A stretch of 64,000 nucleotides of DNA from Chryseobacterium shigense (GCF_900156575.1 NZ_FTNY01000001.1:372001-436000), one strand, 5' to 3'; counted from the first letter of the stretch, positions 52,132 through 61,445 are shown. Numbers and translations: made by a program. The notes: generated by a model from the letters alone, not told the origin.

Positions 52132-53049
52132 ATGAAAGAAATTGTTCTGATAACCGGCGGTGGTGGCATGATCGCCCGTACGTTGTCTAAAAAAATAGAA
52201 AAAGAATACACCGTAAGATTCCTTACCCGAAAGAAAAAACATGAAAATGATTTTGAATGGGACCTCAAAAAGGGAACAATGGACGAATCTGCGTTGGAGA
52301 ATGTGTCTCACATCATTCATCTTGCAGGAGCTAATATCTCTGAAAAGCGCTGGACAGATGAGCGAAAAAAAGAGTTAATCTCCAGCCGGGTAGATTCTGC
52401 GGAACTTCTTTTGAAAACATTAAGAAAGAAGAATATTAAACTTAAATCATTCATTTCTGCCTCTGGAATCAATTATTATGGCACAGTAACTACCGATAAA
52501 ATCTATACGGAACAAGATCCTCCCGGAAATGATTTTCTGAGTGAAGTAGTGGTGGTATGGGAAAAAGCAGCTGATGAATTTAAAGAGCAGAATCTTGCCG
52601 AAAGAGTGGTAAAAGTAAGGACAGCCGTGGTTCTGTCTAAAGAAGATGGTGCTCTGAAAAAAATGCTACCCACCATACAATACGGAATAGGATCTCCTTT
52701 AGGAAGCGGAAAACAATATATGCCATGGATTCACATTGAAGACATCTGCTCGATCTATGCTTCCGCTTTGAAAAACACTCATATGGACGGAGCTTACAAT
52801 GCGGTCTCTCCACAACACACCACCAATGAAAACCTGACGAAAAAGATGGCCGAAGTTCTAAAGAAACCTTTGTTTATGCCTAATGTGCCATCGTTTGTTC
52901 TGAAATTGATTTTTGGAGAACTGGCAGATGCTTTGCTGGAAGGTTCCCGGGCTTCTGCGCAAAAAATTACGGATACCGGATTTCAGTTTCAGTTTCCTGA
53001 TTTGAAAAAGGCATTGGAAAATTTATTAATTCATCATCAAACAAAATAA
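52132..53049 (+). CDS. TIGR01777-type NAD-dependent epimerase (SDR39U1-like)
   Basis: The 305-residue protein starts with a Rossmann dinucleotide site (VLITGGGGMIARTL) and has the TIGR01777 hallmarks IIHLAGANISEKRWTDERK, a YYG motif (residues about 118-120), LGSGKQYMPWIHIED and ALLEGSRASAQK near the end. The substrate of this extended SDR family is unknown. It is 26 bases after the zinc-ribbon gene. Confidence 0.92.
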   Translation: MKEIVLITGGGGMIARTLSKKIEKEYTVRFLTRKKKHENDFEWDLKKGTMDESALENVSHIIHLAGANISEKRWTDERKKELISSRVDSAELLLKTLRKKNIKLKSFISASGINYYGTVTTDKIYTEQDPPGNDFLSEVVVVWEKAADEFKEQNLAERVVKVRTAVVLSKEDGALKKMLPTIQYGIGSPLGSGKQYMPWIHIEDICSIYASALKNTHMDGAYNAVSPQHTTNENLTKKMAEVLKKPLFMPNVPSFVLKLIFGELADALLEGSRASAQKITDTGFQFQFPDLKKALENLLIHHQTK

Positions 53050-53079
53050 AAATCATTCAAAAGATTTTATCAATAAACT

Positions 53080-53661
53080 ATGCAGAATCCTAACATTACT
53101 ATTCTTACAACAGAAATTTTATCAGACAACTGGTACACCCTCAATAAAGTCACTTACAGCATTGAAAAGAAAGACGGAACCAAGGAAACCCAAAGCAGAG
53201 AAGCTTATGACCGCGGAAACGGAGCGGTAATACTGCTTTATAATAAAATGGCAGGAACGGTGATTCTTACCAGACAATTCAGACTCCCGACTTTCATCAA
53301 TGGAAATACAACAGGAATGCTCATCGAAGCCTGCGCAGGTTTACTGGATAATGATCATCCTGAAGAATGCATCAAAAGAGAAACAGAAGAAGAAACGGGA
53401 TACAAAATATCGACAGTGGAAAAAGTATTTGAAGCCTATATGTCACCCGGTTCTGTAACGGAGATTCTTCATTTTTTCACGGCTGAATATTCTGCTGAAA
53501 TGAAAATTGCAGATGGCGGCGGACTGGAAGAAGAAGGTGAACATATTGAAGTTTTGGAACTTCCTTTTGAGCAGGCACTTTCTATGGTAGATACAGGAGA
53601 AATCATGGATGCTAAAACCATTATGCTGTTGCAGCATTTACGGATTAAAGGTATTCTATAA
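53080..53661 (+). CDS. nudK: Nudix hydrolase, GDP-mannose pyrophosphatase-like
   Basis: The 193-residue protein has a Nudix box G-x5-E-x7-R-E-x2-E-E-x-G from [15 protein letters not shown] to TEEETGYK (about 87-109), with the preceding [16 protein letters not shown] typical of the NudK/ADP-ribose group. Such enzymes cleave nucleotide sugars or ADP-ribose. The symbol is a family-level guess. Confidence 0.85.
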   Translation: MQNPNITILTTEILSDNWYTLNKVTYSIEKKDGTKETQSREAYDRGNGAVILLYNKMAGTVILTRQFRLPTFINGNTTGMLIEACAGLLDNDHPEECIKRETEEETGYKISTVEKVFEAYMSPGSVTEILHFFTAEYSAEMKIADGGGLEEEGEHIEVLELPFEQALSMVDTGEIMDAKTIMLLQHLRIKGIL

Positions 53662-53668
53662 AAACAAG

Positions 53669-53788
53669 ATGAGAAAGTTATTACCCACTTTGGCTTTGCT
53701 AAGTATGATCTGCTGTCAGGAAAAGCCTCAAAACGAAAAAAAAGTCACCGAAACGGAAACGCAGATTAAAGATGTTTTAAGCAGCTAA
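53669..53788 (+). CDS. Small 39-residue candidate lipoprotein
   Basis: ATG 53669 to TAA 53786-53788 encodes a 39-residue peptide: a hydrophobic start (MRKLLPTLALLSMICC) with two Cys as possible lipid sites, then a highly charged tail (EKPQNEKKVTETETQIKDVL). It lies 7 bases after nudK and 5 before the next gene, which fits an operon. No homologue is known to me. Confidence 0.5.
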   Translation: MRKLLPTLALLSMICCQEKPQNEKKVTETETQIKDVLSS

Positions 53789-53793
53789 AACCA

Positions 53794-54462
53794 ATGAACA
53801 GATCTCTTGGGATAAAGATCATCAGGGTACTTTCTATCCTTGCCATTTTGATTTTCAGTATACTGATGCTGAAAACCATCTCCCAATATACAGGTTTTGA
53901 CAAAAATGTGGGTTTTCTGCTATTTAAACAGAAAGTGGTTCACAATCCATATTGGATGGCTTTTTTTTACATTCATATTTTTTCTGTCACGCTTTGTCTT
54001 CTGGCCGGACTGACTCAATTTTCGAATCGGTTTTTATCAGAAAACAGAAAATTGCATCACTGGATAGGGCGCATTTACGTTTACAATATTCTCTTCATTA
54101 ATGTTCCAGCGTGTTTTGTTCTGGGATTGTTTTCCAATGGTGGACTGATAGGAATTACCGGATTTATTTTACAGGATATTCTTTGGGCCTGCTTCACTAT
54201 TAAAGCTGTTCTTTTGATTAAAAAAGGAAATAGTACAGGACACAGGAAATACATGATCCTTAGCTATGCCATTACCATTACGGCCATCACTTTCAGAATG
54301 ATCAAAAATGTGTTCTATCAGGAAAGTGTATATGATTATGAACTATTTTACGGACTGAACGTCTGGGTTTCAATGATGATCAATCTTTCTATAGCATTTT
54401 TTATTATACATCAAAAAACATTACCGCTCGAAACTGACAGTATTGATAAAAATAATAAATGA
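53794..54462 (+). CDS. Integral membrane protein, DUF2306-like
   Basis: The 222-residue protein has about six hydrophobic segments and the His-containing pattern of DUF2306 (AFFYIHIFSVTLCLLAGLTQ, RKLHHWIGRIYVYNI, GHRKYMILSYAI). Function unknown. It overlaps the last 42 bases of the convergent 67-residue gene on the other strand. Confidence 0.8.
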   Translation: MNRSLGIKIIRVLSILAILIFSILMLKTISQYTGFDKNVGFLLFKQKVVHNPYWMAFFYIHIFSVTLCLLAGLTQFSNRFLSENRKLHHWIGRIYVYNILFINVPACFVLGLFSNGGLIGITGFILQDILWACFTIKAVLLIKKGNSTGHRKYMILSYAITITAITFRMIKNVFYQESVYDYELFYGLNVWVSMMINLSIAFFIIHQKTLPLETDSIDKNNK

Positions 54463-54624
54463 AATGACCAGAAGCAGAGCCAATGAGCCAATGAAGATCA
54501 GCGTATTCCATAATGTTTTATACTGAGATTTTAAAGTCCATCTATTAAAATACCTCATAACAAGATATGCTAATGAACCATAGATCAACAAAATAAAAAG
54601 ATAAAAAAAGATAAGAGAACTCAT
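54421..54624 (-). CDS. Small two-helix membrane protein
   Basis: The 67-residue protein has two transmembrane helices separated by a basic loop (YFNRWTLKSQYK). Although its last 42 bases overlap the convergent gene, a well-formed promoter (54641-54670) precedes it by 16 bases. Function unknown. Confidence 0.55.
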   Translation of the reverse strand: MSSLIFFYLFILLIYGSLAYLVMRYFNRWTLKSQYKTLWNTLIFIGSLALLLVISFIIFINTVSFER

Positions 54625-54640
54625 AGATATTAATTTATAT

Positions 54641-54670
54641 CAAAACTATTATTTTAAAATTAAAAAACAA
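54641..54670 (-). promoter_or_regulatory. Promoter of the small two-helix protein
   Basis: On the minus strand TTG (54670-54668), 19-base spacer, TAGTTTTG (54648-54641). Confidence 0.65.
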
Positions 54671-54707
54671 TAAGCAGATCTATAAATAAGGGTAATAAAA
54701 AAAGAAA

Positions 54708-55088
54708 ATGGAAATAGAAAACCTAGACCACATCGTCCTCACCGTTGCCAGCATTGATAAAACCGTAGAATTTTACACCTCTATTCTGGGCTTTCAGGGA
54801 ATCACTTTCGGGGAAGGAAGAAAAGCCCTGACATTCGGGAACCAAAAGATCAATCTGCATCAGAAAGGTCATGAATTTGAACCAAAAGCGGAAAACCCTA
54901 CCTGCGGCTCCGCAGACCTTTGCTTTATTGCAAAAACGGATATTCAGGAGGTGCTGGAAGAGCTGAAACAGAAAAATATAGAAATTGTCGAGGGAATTGT
55001 CGAAAGAACCGGTGCTCTGGGGAAAATAAAATCTGTGTATTTCCGCGATCCGGATATGAACCTCATTGAAGTAAGTCAGTACTCATGA
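54708..55088 (+). CDS. VOC-superfamily (glyoxalase/bleomycin-resistance-like) protein
   Basis: The 126-residue protein has the two beta-alpha-beta-beta-beta units of the vicinal-oxygen-chelate fold: LDHIVLTVASIDKTVEFYTS with a metal-type His8, and PDMNLIEVSQ with a Glu near the end. Possible roles include a dioxygenase, glyoxalase or binding protein; it cannot be narrowed. Confidence 0.85.
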   Translation: MEIENLDHIVLTVASIDKTVEFYTSILGFQGITFGEGRKALTFGNQKINLHQKGHEFEPKAENPTCGSADLCFIAKTDIQEVLEELKQKNIEIVEGIVERTGALGKIKSVYFRDPDMNLIEVSQYS

Positions 55089-55210
55089 TACTAAACCTAT
55101 CTCAGTCCATTAAGATAAGATAGAAACTCTTTCTAATTCAAATCTAAAATATTAATTTTACAGCTGAATACTAAAAAATATTTTCAAAAAAACATCGCCT
55201 GTCCGGATCT

Positions 55211-55975
55211 ATGAAAAAATTACTAATTACCCTTTCACTGGCTCTTTCTGTAACCGTCTGGGGACAGAAAAAAACAACGAAGACCAATACTCTGGTATTG
55301 TATACGTACCAAACCTTTAACTGTGAAAATAAAGGATATTTTGATCCCGGAAAATACAAAAAAGAGGAAATAGACGGAGTTAATAAACTTCTCTATCAGT
55401 TTAACAGCGGTTTGTTTGACAGCCATAGTGTCTTTAAGCTTTCTGATCTTGACGATGTCCGAAAAAATAAAAACATCTATCTGCAGCAACTGGAAAAGCA
55501 ATACCAGGAAAAGAAAAAAGAGCTGTACGCTATACAGGTCATCAATCTTCCGGAATGGAAAAAACTTCACCAGGAAACCATTCAGACTTTTGAAAACGAA
55601 TACCAGCTGAAAAAAGAAGATCTTATCGCCTATTCTGATCCAGCTTCATTGAAAAACAGCAAATATTACACTACCTGCAAAGAATATATCGACGCAGTTT
55701 CTTCTCCTGACAAACAAAAAATGTACACCGTCTGGAAAAACTTTGTGGAAGCCAAAAGCAAAGAGAATTCTAATCCGCAATTAGTCATTGATAAATTCAA
55801 GGCCCAATTCAACGATCCAAGGAAAGATGATTATGCCCTGATCCAACTGATTGGTTTCGGCTTCTACAACTGTGCCAATGGCAGTTTCAGGCCCGACCCG
55901 AATGATGAAGGTACGCTCTATGAAAAATTTGATAAGGTCTTTACAAAACTGAAGGCAGATTGTGATGAGCCGTGA
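55211..55975 (+). CDS. Secreted protein of unknown function
   Basis: A signal peptide (MKKLLITLSLALSVTVWGQ) opens this 254-residue, Lys/Asp-rich protein. Conserved-looking stretches include YQTFNCENKGYFDPGKYKKE and YYTTCKEYIDAVSSPD, with several Cys that could form disulfides. No family is recognised. It appears to be exported to the periplasm or beyond. Confidence 0.7.
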   Translation: MKKLLITLSLALSVTVWGQKKTTKTNTLVLYTYQTFNCENKGYFDPGKYKKEEIDGVNKLLYQFNSGLFDSHSVFKLSDLDDVRKNKNIYLQQLEKQYQEKKKELYAIQVINLPEWKKLHQETIQTFENEYQLKKEDLIAYSDPASLKNSKYYTTCKEYIDAVSSPDKQKMYTVWKNFVEAKSKENSNPQLVIDKFKAQFNDPRKDDYALIQLIGFGFYNCANGSFRPDPNDEGTLYEKFDKVFTKLKADCDEP

Positions 55976-56053
55976 TTTTGATTGAAAAATTGAATGATTT
56001 AAAAATTTAAAAATTATAAGGGCAGTATTCTTTGGGATCCTGTTTTTTATTTT

Positions 56054-56515
56054 CTAAATACTCACCCCATGAATATTTTTCACTTCAGCCATCACAAAAG
56101 TGCTGTGTGCACTACCGATGGAATCTACTGAGCCCAGTTTATTGAATACAAAATCCTGGTAATGCTTCATATCCCTTACCTGAACTTTGAGCAGAAAATC
56201 AAAATCCCCGGAAATATTATAGCATTCGGCAACCTCGTCAATCTGTACAATTTCTTCAACAAATTGATTTCCCACGGAACGGTCATGGATCTTAAGTTTG
56301 ATCTGGCAAAAAACCGTAAAACCGCGATTCAGTTTTTCTGCTTCCAGAACCGCTGCATAATGTTTGATGTATCCCTCCTGCTCCAGCCTTTTCACCCGCT
56401 CGAAAACAGGTGATGGTGAAAGATTAATCTCTTTGGCAAGCTCCTTTACGGTAAGTTTCGCATTCTTTTGGAGGATTCTTAGCAGCTGAAGATCCTTTTC
56501 GTCAAGTCTTTCCAC
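56054..56515 (-). CDS. Lrp/AsnC-family transcriptional regulator
   Basis: The 153-residue protein has an N-terminal helix-turn-helix (LTVKELAKEINLSPSPVFER) and a C-terminal RAM effector domain (VEEIVQIDEVAECYNISGDF, DFLLKVQVRDMKHYQDFV). Such proteins sense amino acids and form octamers. It is divergent from the metE unit (561-base gap), so it might take part in methionine regulation, but the riboswitch alone could account for that. Confidence 0.93.
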   Translation of the reverse strand: MERLDEKDLQLLRILQKNAKLTVKELAKEINLSPSPVFERVKRLEQEGYIKHYAAVLEAEKLNRGFTVFCQIKLKIHDRSVGNQFVEEIVQIDEVAECYNISGDFDFLLKVQVRDMKHYQDFVFNKLGSVDSIGSAHSTFVMAEVKNIHGVSI

Positions 56516-56680
56516 AGAATAATATTCTTTTTAGGGTTATTTTTTTCAAATGTACAGAATATATGACTTTAAAATAAAATTAAAACAGGATTATATTCTT
56601 AATTTAAGGCATTAAACCAATCAATTCACTTTAATCAATACCTTTACTCCAGATTTTGTTCTTTAACATTCTTCATCAAA

Positions 56681-56844
56681 CAGAAGAGGTTTTACTTAAG
56701 GTAGATTAATAGGGAATCGTGTGAGAATCACGAGCTGTCGCGCAACTGTAAGTAGCATACCAAAGGTTTTTGTCCAAGAATATCCACTGTGCAAGCGGGA
56801 AGGATGATAAAAACCGTTACAAGTCAGGAGACCTGCCTATTCTG
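56681..56844 (+). ncRNA. Cobalamin (B12) riboswitch
   Basis: The core elements are present in order: GGGAATCGTGTGAGAATCAC, then GCTGTCGCGCAACTGTAAG (the conserved CGCAACTGT), CCACTG, and the B12 box AGTCAGGAGACCTGCC (56822-56837). A closing stem P1 pairs CAGAAGAGG (56681-56689) with CCTATTCTG (56836-56844) with one mismatch. It binds adenosylcobalamin-type ligands and should repress metE when B12 is available. Confidence 0.95.
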
Positions 56845-57076
56845 AATGGACAATGCTTTCGCGGTTTGAAGCTTTATAAGTCATACAGATGATACTTTTT
56901 GAACGTATTGGATCGTTCACTTTTAACCCCATTAAAAAGATCCATCCTATTGTTAATGGGAAAACTACGTCCTCACGGTATCTGCTCTATTTCTAAAAAC
57001 TACTTTATCCGGCGGCATTGCGAAGCATTCTAAAAGAACTTTACCATTATTATTTAATTAAAAAGTTGAAAAGAAA
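56845..57076 (+). other. Leader between riboswitch and metE
   Basis: About 230 bases with no gene. Hairpins such as CCCATTAA (56928-56935) with TTAATGGG (56953-56960) and GAACG/CGTTC (56901-56918) are possible expression-platform elements. No T-tract terminator was seen, so control may act on translation or RNA stability. The 56516-56680 part holds only the divergent promoter region. Confidence 0.5.
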
Positions 57077-59404
57077 ATGCAAACACACCTACTTGGCTAT
57101 CCGCGTATTGGTAGCAACAGAGAACTGAAAAAAGCCTGCGAAAATTATTGGTCCGGCAAAATCGTTTTAGACGAATTGCTTGAAGTTGGTAAAACTATTG
57201 TACACAGCAACTGGACCCTGCAAAAGGAAGCTGGAATAGATCTTATTCCCTGTAACGATTTTTCGTACTACGACCAGGTTTTGGATATGACCTTAACGGT
57301 GGGAGCCATTCCCGAACGTTATCAGGAAATTGCTTTAAAAAAATCTGACCCTGATCTCTACTTTGCTATGGCAAGAGGCTTTCAGAAAGATGGTTTGGAT
57401 ATTACCGCGATGGAAATGACGAAGTGGTTTGACACCAATTATCACTATATAGTCCCTGAATTTCAGAAAAATCAGGAATTCAGATTATTTTCCAATAAAA
57501 TCATTCAGGAATTCATCAGTGCCCAACAAGCCGGAATCAATGCAAAACCTGTCATTATCGGTTTGCTGACTTATTTATTATTAGGAAAAGAAAAAGAAGA
57601 AGGCTTCGATAAGCTGGATTTAGCTCAAAACTTACTTCCGGTGTATATTCAGATTTTAACAGAACTGGAAAATCACGGTGCGGAATATATTCAGTTTGAT
57701 GAGCCTTTCCTGGCATTGGATTTAAATGAAAAAGCAAAGGAAACCTATCTGTTTATTTATACTGAAATCAGGAAACAATTTCCCAATTTAAAGTTCATTG
57801 TAGCCTCATATTTTGATGGATTAAAAGATAATCTTTCACTGGCAGCTTCACTTCCGGTGGATGTCTTACACATTGATCTGGTTCGAGCTCCCGGACAGCT
57901 GGATGAGGTTTTACAGGCTATCCCGCAAACAATGAGCGTTTCTTTAGGCATTGTAGACGGAAGAAACATCTGGAAAAACGATTTTGAAAGGTCATTACAA
58001 TTTATAGAAAAAGCAATCCATACTATCGGTTCAGAGAGAGTTTTCATTGCTCCCTCATGTTCCCTTCTCCACTCTCCTTTCGATCTGGATTCAGAAAAAA
58101 ATGAAGATATTCTATCACCTGAGATCAAACAGTGGCTGGCTTTTGCCAAACAAAAAGTCTATGAAATTGTTGTCTTAAAAAAACTGGCTTCAGGAAATGC
58201 AGATTATCAGGCTTTACAGCAATATGCCGAGAATAAAAAAGCCATCGATACCCGTAAGACATCAACACTGATCCACAATCAGAAGGTAAAAGACCGGGTA
58301 GAGTTAACCACTGAAGATGATGCGAAAAGAAACAGCCCGTTCAGTACACGGAAAGAAGAGCAGCAAAAAGTTCTGCAACTTCCTTTGTTTCCAACGACCA
58401 CCATCGGGTCTTTTCCTCAAACTAAAGAGGTAAGAACCTGGAGATCAAAATTCAAAAAAGGAGAACTGACTGCCGCACAATACGATGATCTGCTAAAGAA
58501 GGAAACGGAAAGAACGATCCGCTGGCAGGAAGAAATAGGAATCGATGTATTGGTTCATGGAGAATTTGAACGAAATGATATGGTGGAATACTTTGGCGAG
58601 CAGCTTGACGGGTTTGCCTTTACTCAAAACGGTTGGGTCCAAAGCTACGGAAGCCGCTGCGTAAAACCTCCGGTCATCTATGGTGACGTACACAGACCTC
58701 ATCCGATGACGGTTTACTGGTCTCAGTATGCGCAGTCTCTCACCCAAAAATGGGTAAAAGGAATGCTGACGGGACCTGTAACCATTTTGCAATGGTCTTT
58801 CGTCCGTGATGATCAACCCCGATCGGTCACCTGTAAACAAATTGCTCTTGCAATCCGCGATGAGGTCAACGATTTAGAAAAGGCAGGCATCAGAATTATT
58901 CAGATTGACGAACCAGCCATCAGGGAAGGACTTCCTCTCAGAAAATCCGAATGGCAGCAATACCTTGAATGGGCTGTAGAAGCGTTCAGAATTTCAGCTT
59001 CGGGTGTGGAAGATACGACACAGATTCATACGCATATGTGCTATTCTGAATTCAACGATATCATTCAGAATATTGCAGATATGGATGCTGATGTGATTAC
59101 GATCGAATGTTCCAGAAGCCAGATGGAGTTGCTTCAGGCTTTTGCAGATTTCAAATATCCGAATGAGATCGGTCCGGGAGTGTATGATATTCACTCACCA
59201 AGAGTTCCTTCCAAAGAGGAAATGATTCACCTGTTGAAAAAGGCACAGGCCGTCATTCCGGCACAACAGCTTTGGGTCAATCCTGATTGTGGATTGAAAA
59301 CCCGGCATTGGGATGAAACGGAAAAGGCTTTGATTGCCATGGTGGAAGCCTCGAAAGATGCTGCCTCCGCCTATGCCAGACAGGAAAATCTGAACAATCA
59401 TTGA
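57077..59404 (+). CDS. metE: Cobalamin-independent methionine synthase
   Basis: A 775-residue enzyme of two barrels: the N-terminal MetE domain (MQTHLLGYPRIGSNRELKKA) and the catalytic C-terminal domain starting near FPTTTIGSFPQTKEVRTW. The zinc ligands are seen in THMCYSEFND (His and Cys) and NPDCGLKTR (Cys). It transfers a methyl group from methyltetrahydrofolate (polyglutamate) to homocysteine. The upstream B12 riboswitch fits its role as the B12-free isozyme of MetH, which is expected elsewhere in the genome. A terminator follows. Confidence 0.97.
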   Translation: MQTHLLGYPRIGSNRELKKACENYWSGKIVLDELLEVGKTIVHSNWTLQKEAGIDLIPCNDFSYYDQVLDMTLTVGAIPERYQEIALKKSDPDLYFAMARGFQKDGLDITAMEMTKWFDTNYHYIVPEFQKNQEFRLFSNKIIQEFISAQQAGINAKPVIIGLLTYLLLGKEKEEGFDKLDLAQNLLPVYIQILTELENHGAEYIQFDEPFLALDLNEKAKETYLFIYTEIRKQFPNLKFIVASYFDGLKDNLSLAASLPVDVLHIDLVRAPGQLDEVLQAIPQTMSVSLGIVDGRNIWKNDFERSLQFIEKAIHTIGSERVFIAPSCSLLHSPFDLDSEKNEDILSPEIKQWLAFAKQKVYEIVVLKKLASGNADYQALQQYAENKKAIDTRKTSTLIHNQKVKDRVELTTEDDAKRNSPFSTRKEEQQKVLQLPLFPTTTIGSFPQTKEVRTWRSKFKKGELTAAQYDDLLKKETERTIRWQEEIGIDVLVHGEFERNDMVEYFGEQLDGFAFTQNGWVQSYGSRCVKPPVIYGDVHRPHPMTVYWSQYAQSLTQKWVKGMLTGPVTILQWSFVRDDQPRSVTCKQIALAIRDEVNDLEKAGIRIIQIDEPAIREGLPLRKSEWQQYLEWAVEAFRISASGVEDTTQIHTHMCYSEFNDIIQNIADMDADVITIECSRSQMELLQAFADFKYPNEIGPGVYDIHSPRVPSKEEMIHLLKKAQAVIPAQQLWVNPDCGLKTRHWDETEKALIAMVEASKDAASAYARQENLNNH

Positions 59405-59416
59405 TTATTTTTTCTA

Positions 59417-59446
59417 AGCAGGAGTTTTTACTTCTGCTTTTTTTAT
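59417..59446 (+). terminator. Terminator after metE
   Basis: 8-bp stem with one G-T pair (59417-59424 with 59431-59438), then a long T tract. Confidence 0.8.
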
Positions 59447-59582
59447 TTTAATCTAAGCCGGTTCATCGGTTCAATCTGTGTAAGTTTTTTAACGCAAAGG
59501 CTTAAAAGTAACTCTGTTGATTTTCAGGAAAGCAAAGAAAAGATCAATTTTTGAAATGGGATTGATAAAGCGGATAAGATTT

Positions 59583-60431
59583 CTATTCCAATTCCAGGGG
59601 ATTTTCATATTTCAGGTTTTCTTCTCTTTCTTTTTCTCTTTGCCTTAGCATTTCCTGTCCTTTCAGGATGGTGGTTCCATAGCTTGCAAAGACGGCAGCT
59701 GCGTTTGCATCTGCATTTCGTAATGCCTGCTTAAGTTTAGGCTGTGTGGTTTCTATGGCTTCAGTATATCTGTTTTTCTTTATATTGATAAATTTTCCCT
59801 TCAATTTGGAATCAGAGACAGATTTCACAAGCTCAAAACTGTAATCACCCTGATCATCTTTTATTTCAATGATTAAACCAGGTAATCCGCTAAATTTATA
59901 AGGACCATAGGGCAAAGGAATTTCTGGGGCATACCAGGCAATCCAATGTCTTCCTTTAAAGGTAATTTCTGCCTTTTTACAATGAAATGTATTGATTACC
60001 TTGGTTTCATCTATAAGGTTCCAATTCTTTATGACCGGTTGTTTATAGGTAAGTAAAGCCATTCCTACTGATCTGAAGTACTGTATATTTTCATTTGATT
60101 GTATTATGGTAAAGGATAGATCTGTTTTGGGGATCACGACTCCTTCTTTATAACTGAGCGTTATACTTCCATTGGAATGATTAGTCGTTGTTCTTGAATT
60201 CTCCATTACAGAATCTCCTTTCAGCGATATTGTACTCGCAAAAAATGCACGATTATCAGCTATTTGTAATGAAAAAAGCTCTTCATGTCTATTATCCGTT
60301 CGTTGATCAAATTTAGCTTTTAATTGATAGGTGAAATCACCTCGTAAAGGATCTCCACTATGTGATTGAGCATAAAATAAAATACCAAAAAAGAATAGTA
60401 ATAATTGAAGGATTTTTTTAGGATAATACAT
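59583..60431 (-). CDS. GLPGLI-family secreted protein
   Basis: The 282-residue protein has a signal peptide (MYYPKKILQLLLFFFGILFY) and the family signature KFSGLPGLIIEIKDDQGDY (about residue 190), typical of Bacteroidota GLPGLI proteins of unknown function. ATG 60431 is chosen over an upstream ATG because it puts the signal peptide at the terminus. The region before it, 60432-60733, holds only a hairpin. Confidence 0.88.
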   Translation of the reverse strand: MYYPKKILQLLLFFFGILFYAQSHSGDPLRGDFTYQLKAKFDQRTDNRHEELFSLQIADNRAFFASTISLKGDSVMENSRTTTNHSNGSITLSYKEGVVIPKTDLSFTIIQSNENIQYFRSVGMALLTYKQPVIKNWNLIDETKVINTFHCKKAEITFKGRHWIAWYAPEIPLPYGPYKFSGLPGLIIEIKDDQGDYSFELVKSVSDSKLKGKFINIKKNRYTEAIETTQPKLKQALRNADANAAAVFASYGTTILKGQEMLRQREKEREENLKYENPLELE

Positions 60432-60682
60432 AGAACATTTAAAATTGAGCCATAAATACATCTAATTAATTCAAATGAAAGGGATTTTTTTATTATGTTA
60501 ATTTATTTAATAACAGACACTTACACCAAAAACAAAAGCTCTATTTTTTTAAATTAAAAACTAATAAGCTTAGATTTTTTTACTGTAATTGGTGCTAAAT
60601 AATGAATATTAAGAAATCAATTCAACATAAGTAATTTTTCAGCTATACTTAGCATCTTTATATATCTTTGATACAGAAACGG

Positions 60683-60710
60683 AAAGCGCACCAGAATTCT
60701 GATGCGCTTT
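60683..60710 (-). terminator. Hairpin after the XRE gene, copy 1 of a repeated stem
   Basis: 12-base arms with one mismatch (60683-60694 with 60699-60710). The arms match those of the hairpin at 62160-62187 apart from one base. Confidence 0.55.
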
Positions 60711-60733
60711 TAAAATTTATTATCAACGGGAAA

Positions 60734-61111
60734 TTATTTCCCCGGTTTATTCTGCTTCTCACTAAGCCTGCTGACTTCTTCTTTGAGCAAGGCAATATAC
60801 TCCTGCAAATTCTTAATTAAAGAAATGCTGAGTTCATTATTAAAAGTATGAACATTTGATCCTGCACCAGGGCTGTCATTAAATGTAGAATTGTTATTAT
60901 TAACAATCATCACCCCTTCTTCCTCTTCATAGATTTCCTCTAGCGGAACCTCCAGAAAAGCAGCAATTTTGTCCCATTCCCTTTGTACAATTTTCACATC
61001 ACCACTTTCTTTTCTGCTATAGTTGGAGACATCTGTTGCAATGATATCAGCAATCTGTTGATGAGTATATCCTTTTTTCTTTCGTACTGTACGTAATTTT
61101 TCTTTTTGCAT
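60734..61111 (-). CDS. XRE-family DNA-binding regulator
   Basis: The 125-residue protein has an N-terminal helix-turn-helix of the phage-repressor type (KLRTVRKKKGYTHQQIADII, NYSRKESGDVKIVQREWDKI) and a C-terminal coiled-coil-like helix (LQEYIALLKEEVSRLSEKQ) likely for dimer formation, linked by an Asn-rich region. Start ATG 61111 follows a -7 box. It is probably a single-gene unit. Targets are unknown. Confidence 0.88.
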   Translation of the reverse strand: MQKEKLRTVRKKKGYTHQQIADIIATDVSNYSRKESGDVKIVQREWDKIAAFLEVPLEEIYEEEEGVMIVNNNNSTFNDSPGAGSNVHTFNNELSISLIKNLQEYIALLKEEVSRLSEKQNKPGK

Positions 61112-61125
61112 GATTTGCTTTTTTA

Positions 61126-61133
61126 CAAATATA
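61126..61133 (-). promoter_or_regulatory. -7 element of the XRE gene
   Basis: TATATTTG on the minus strand, 14 bases before the ATG. Confidence 0.5.
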
Positions 61134-61271
61134 AAAAAAAATAAGAACGAATAAATCATCTGTTATTCGTATTTTAAGGATGCTGAGTTCAGAATCGCAA
61201 CAAGAACTGAAGGACATTTTTATTGTTTTTTCACCTGAATAAATTCCCTTGAAGAGATGATTTCAGGAGGA

Positions 61272-61304
61272 AGCCTTGTCAAGGTTTAAAACCTTGACAA
61301 GGCT
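61272..61304. repeat. 33-base palindromic element
   Basis: Two 16-base arms (AGCCTTGTCAAGGTTT and its complement) around one base. No gene is associated; it sits in the gene-free 61112-61445 stretch, which otherwise has only the KTSC promoter. GTCAAGGTTT palindromes are known to me as dispersed in flavobacterial genomes. Confidence 0.8.
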
Positions 61305-61413
61305 AACGGCTTATTCCTTTGGTAAAAAACCAAAAACACAGTGTATTTTATTTATTTCTTAAACTTGAAATAAATTAATACTGAATAACTTACAATTTTC
61401 AAATTAAAAAGCT

Positions 61414-61421
61414 TAATTTTG
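61414..61421 (+). promoter_or_regulatory. -7 element of the J-domain/KTSC gene
   Basis: TAATTTTG, 24 bases before ATG 61446. No TTG box at the expected distance. Confidence 0.5.
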
Positions 61422-61445
61422 CACCCCGAAATAAGGATCATACAT

